DNA from: a candidate division FCPU426 bacterium
GTDB taxonomy: Bacteria > Oederibacteriota > Muellerivitia > Muellerivitales > Muellerivitaceae
DNA: 52,396 bases
NCBI GenBank assembly: GCA_003152075.1
Contig: PLZG01000067.1
Location: 1-52,396 of the forward strand
Direction: 5' to 3'
In this document: in pieces, positions 52,205-52,396 of the stretch
How the letters are laid out: each line of letters begins with the position of its first letter
Position numbering within the stretch: position 1 is the first letter of the stretch
The notes under the pieces: generated by a model
The model's input: the letters and a program-made list of their open reading frames with translations, nothing else
Databases searched by the model: none
Told to the model about the DNA's origin: nothing
Translations under genes and position numbers: made by a program

Positions 52205-52396
52205 GGAAGCAGGTCCGTGATCGCGATCGGTTCCTTTTAGGGACCGGTTGAGGAAAGTCCGAACTCCAAAGGACAGGATGCCGGGTAACGCCCGGTCGGG
52301 AGCCGCAAGGCTTTTGAAGGAAAGTGCCACAGAAAATAAACCGCCTTAAGGTCCCTAAAGGACTGAGGGGTAAGGGTGAAATGGTGGGGTAAGAGC
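52205..52396 (+). ncRNA. rnpB: RNase P RNA, 5' part
   Basis: Catalytic RNA that matures tRNA 5' ends. The universally conserved elements are visible in order: GAGGAAAGTCCG (52251-52262) after the P3 hairpin, a GCCGGGTAACGCCCGG hairpin, AAGTGCCACAGAAA (52322-52335) and GGTGAAATGGTGGGGTAAGAG near the right edge, where the molecule is cut off. It fits the ancestral type A layout. The 3' half, including the second strand of P4, is outside the window. Confidence 0.95.

Overview
The window suggests an LPS-making (diderm) bacterium of roughly balanced GC content that lives on plant-type pentosans. It encodes inner-core heptose and KDO enzymes, an MsbA-type exporter, an outer-membrane beta-barrel, lipoproteins, twitching-type ATPases and a large xylose/xylan locus. 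No marker fixes the phylum. The mixture of enzymes and a Thr/Ser/Pro-rich lipoprotein linker would fit an uncultured candidate-phylum bacterium (for example near FCPU426 or Elusimicrobiota), but that is a weak inference.

Layout. 1-3.8 kb: the start of a family 3 glycosidase, divergent from a CUT1 sugar ABC transporter (binding protein and two permeases). 3.8-6.5 kb: metK and ahcY (S-adenosylmethionine cycle). 6.9-9.1 kb, minus strand: two coupled PilT-like ATPase genes, the second interrupted by an in-frame TAG. 9.2-29.1 kb: a pentose utilisation region with xylF, xylG, xylH, a GH27 galactosidase, xylA, a LacI regulator, a second CUT1 binding protein, a cytoplasmic (alpha/alpha)6-like protein, a GH43 enzyme, an M24-fold protein and xylB. 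Extracellular enzymes release sugars, XylFGH and the CUT1 system import them, and XylA/XylB feed xylulose 5-phosphate to central metabolism. 29-36 kb: lipoproteins, an outer-membrane barrel, membrane proteins, a DUF1573 protein and citrate synthase. 35.7-51.5 kb: an LPS-core locus (msbA, gmhB, two complete sets of hldE kinase and cytidylyltransferase-like domains, a heptosyltransferase, kdsB, kdsA) with pyrG and two LysM/DUF3108 lipoproteins. 51.6-52.4 kb: an RNase HI and the 5' part of RNase P RNA.

The most unusual content is between the genes. At least five unrelated palindromic repeat families occupy intergenic gaps, plus one REP-like motif. Six copies of one family have three-unit arms whose unit sequence changes from copy to copy while the two arms of each copy stay complementary. 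Another family forms near-perfect ~36 bp terminal inverted repeats around a DUF559 nuclease gene inserted between xylG and xylH, which looks like a small mobile element. A solo copy of that repeat at 6.6 kb is itself split by a 77 bp insertion flanked by TA. Four envelope genes appear to have promoters whose -10 box lies only 6-7 bases before the start codon, implying leaderless mRNAs.
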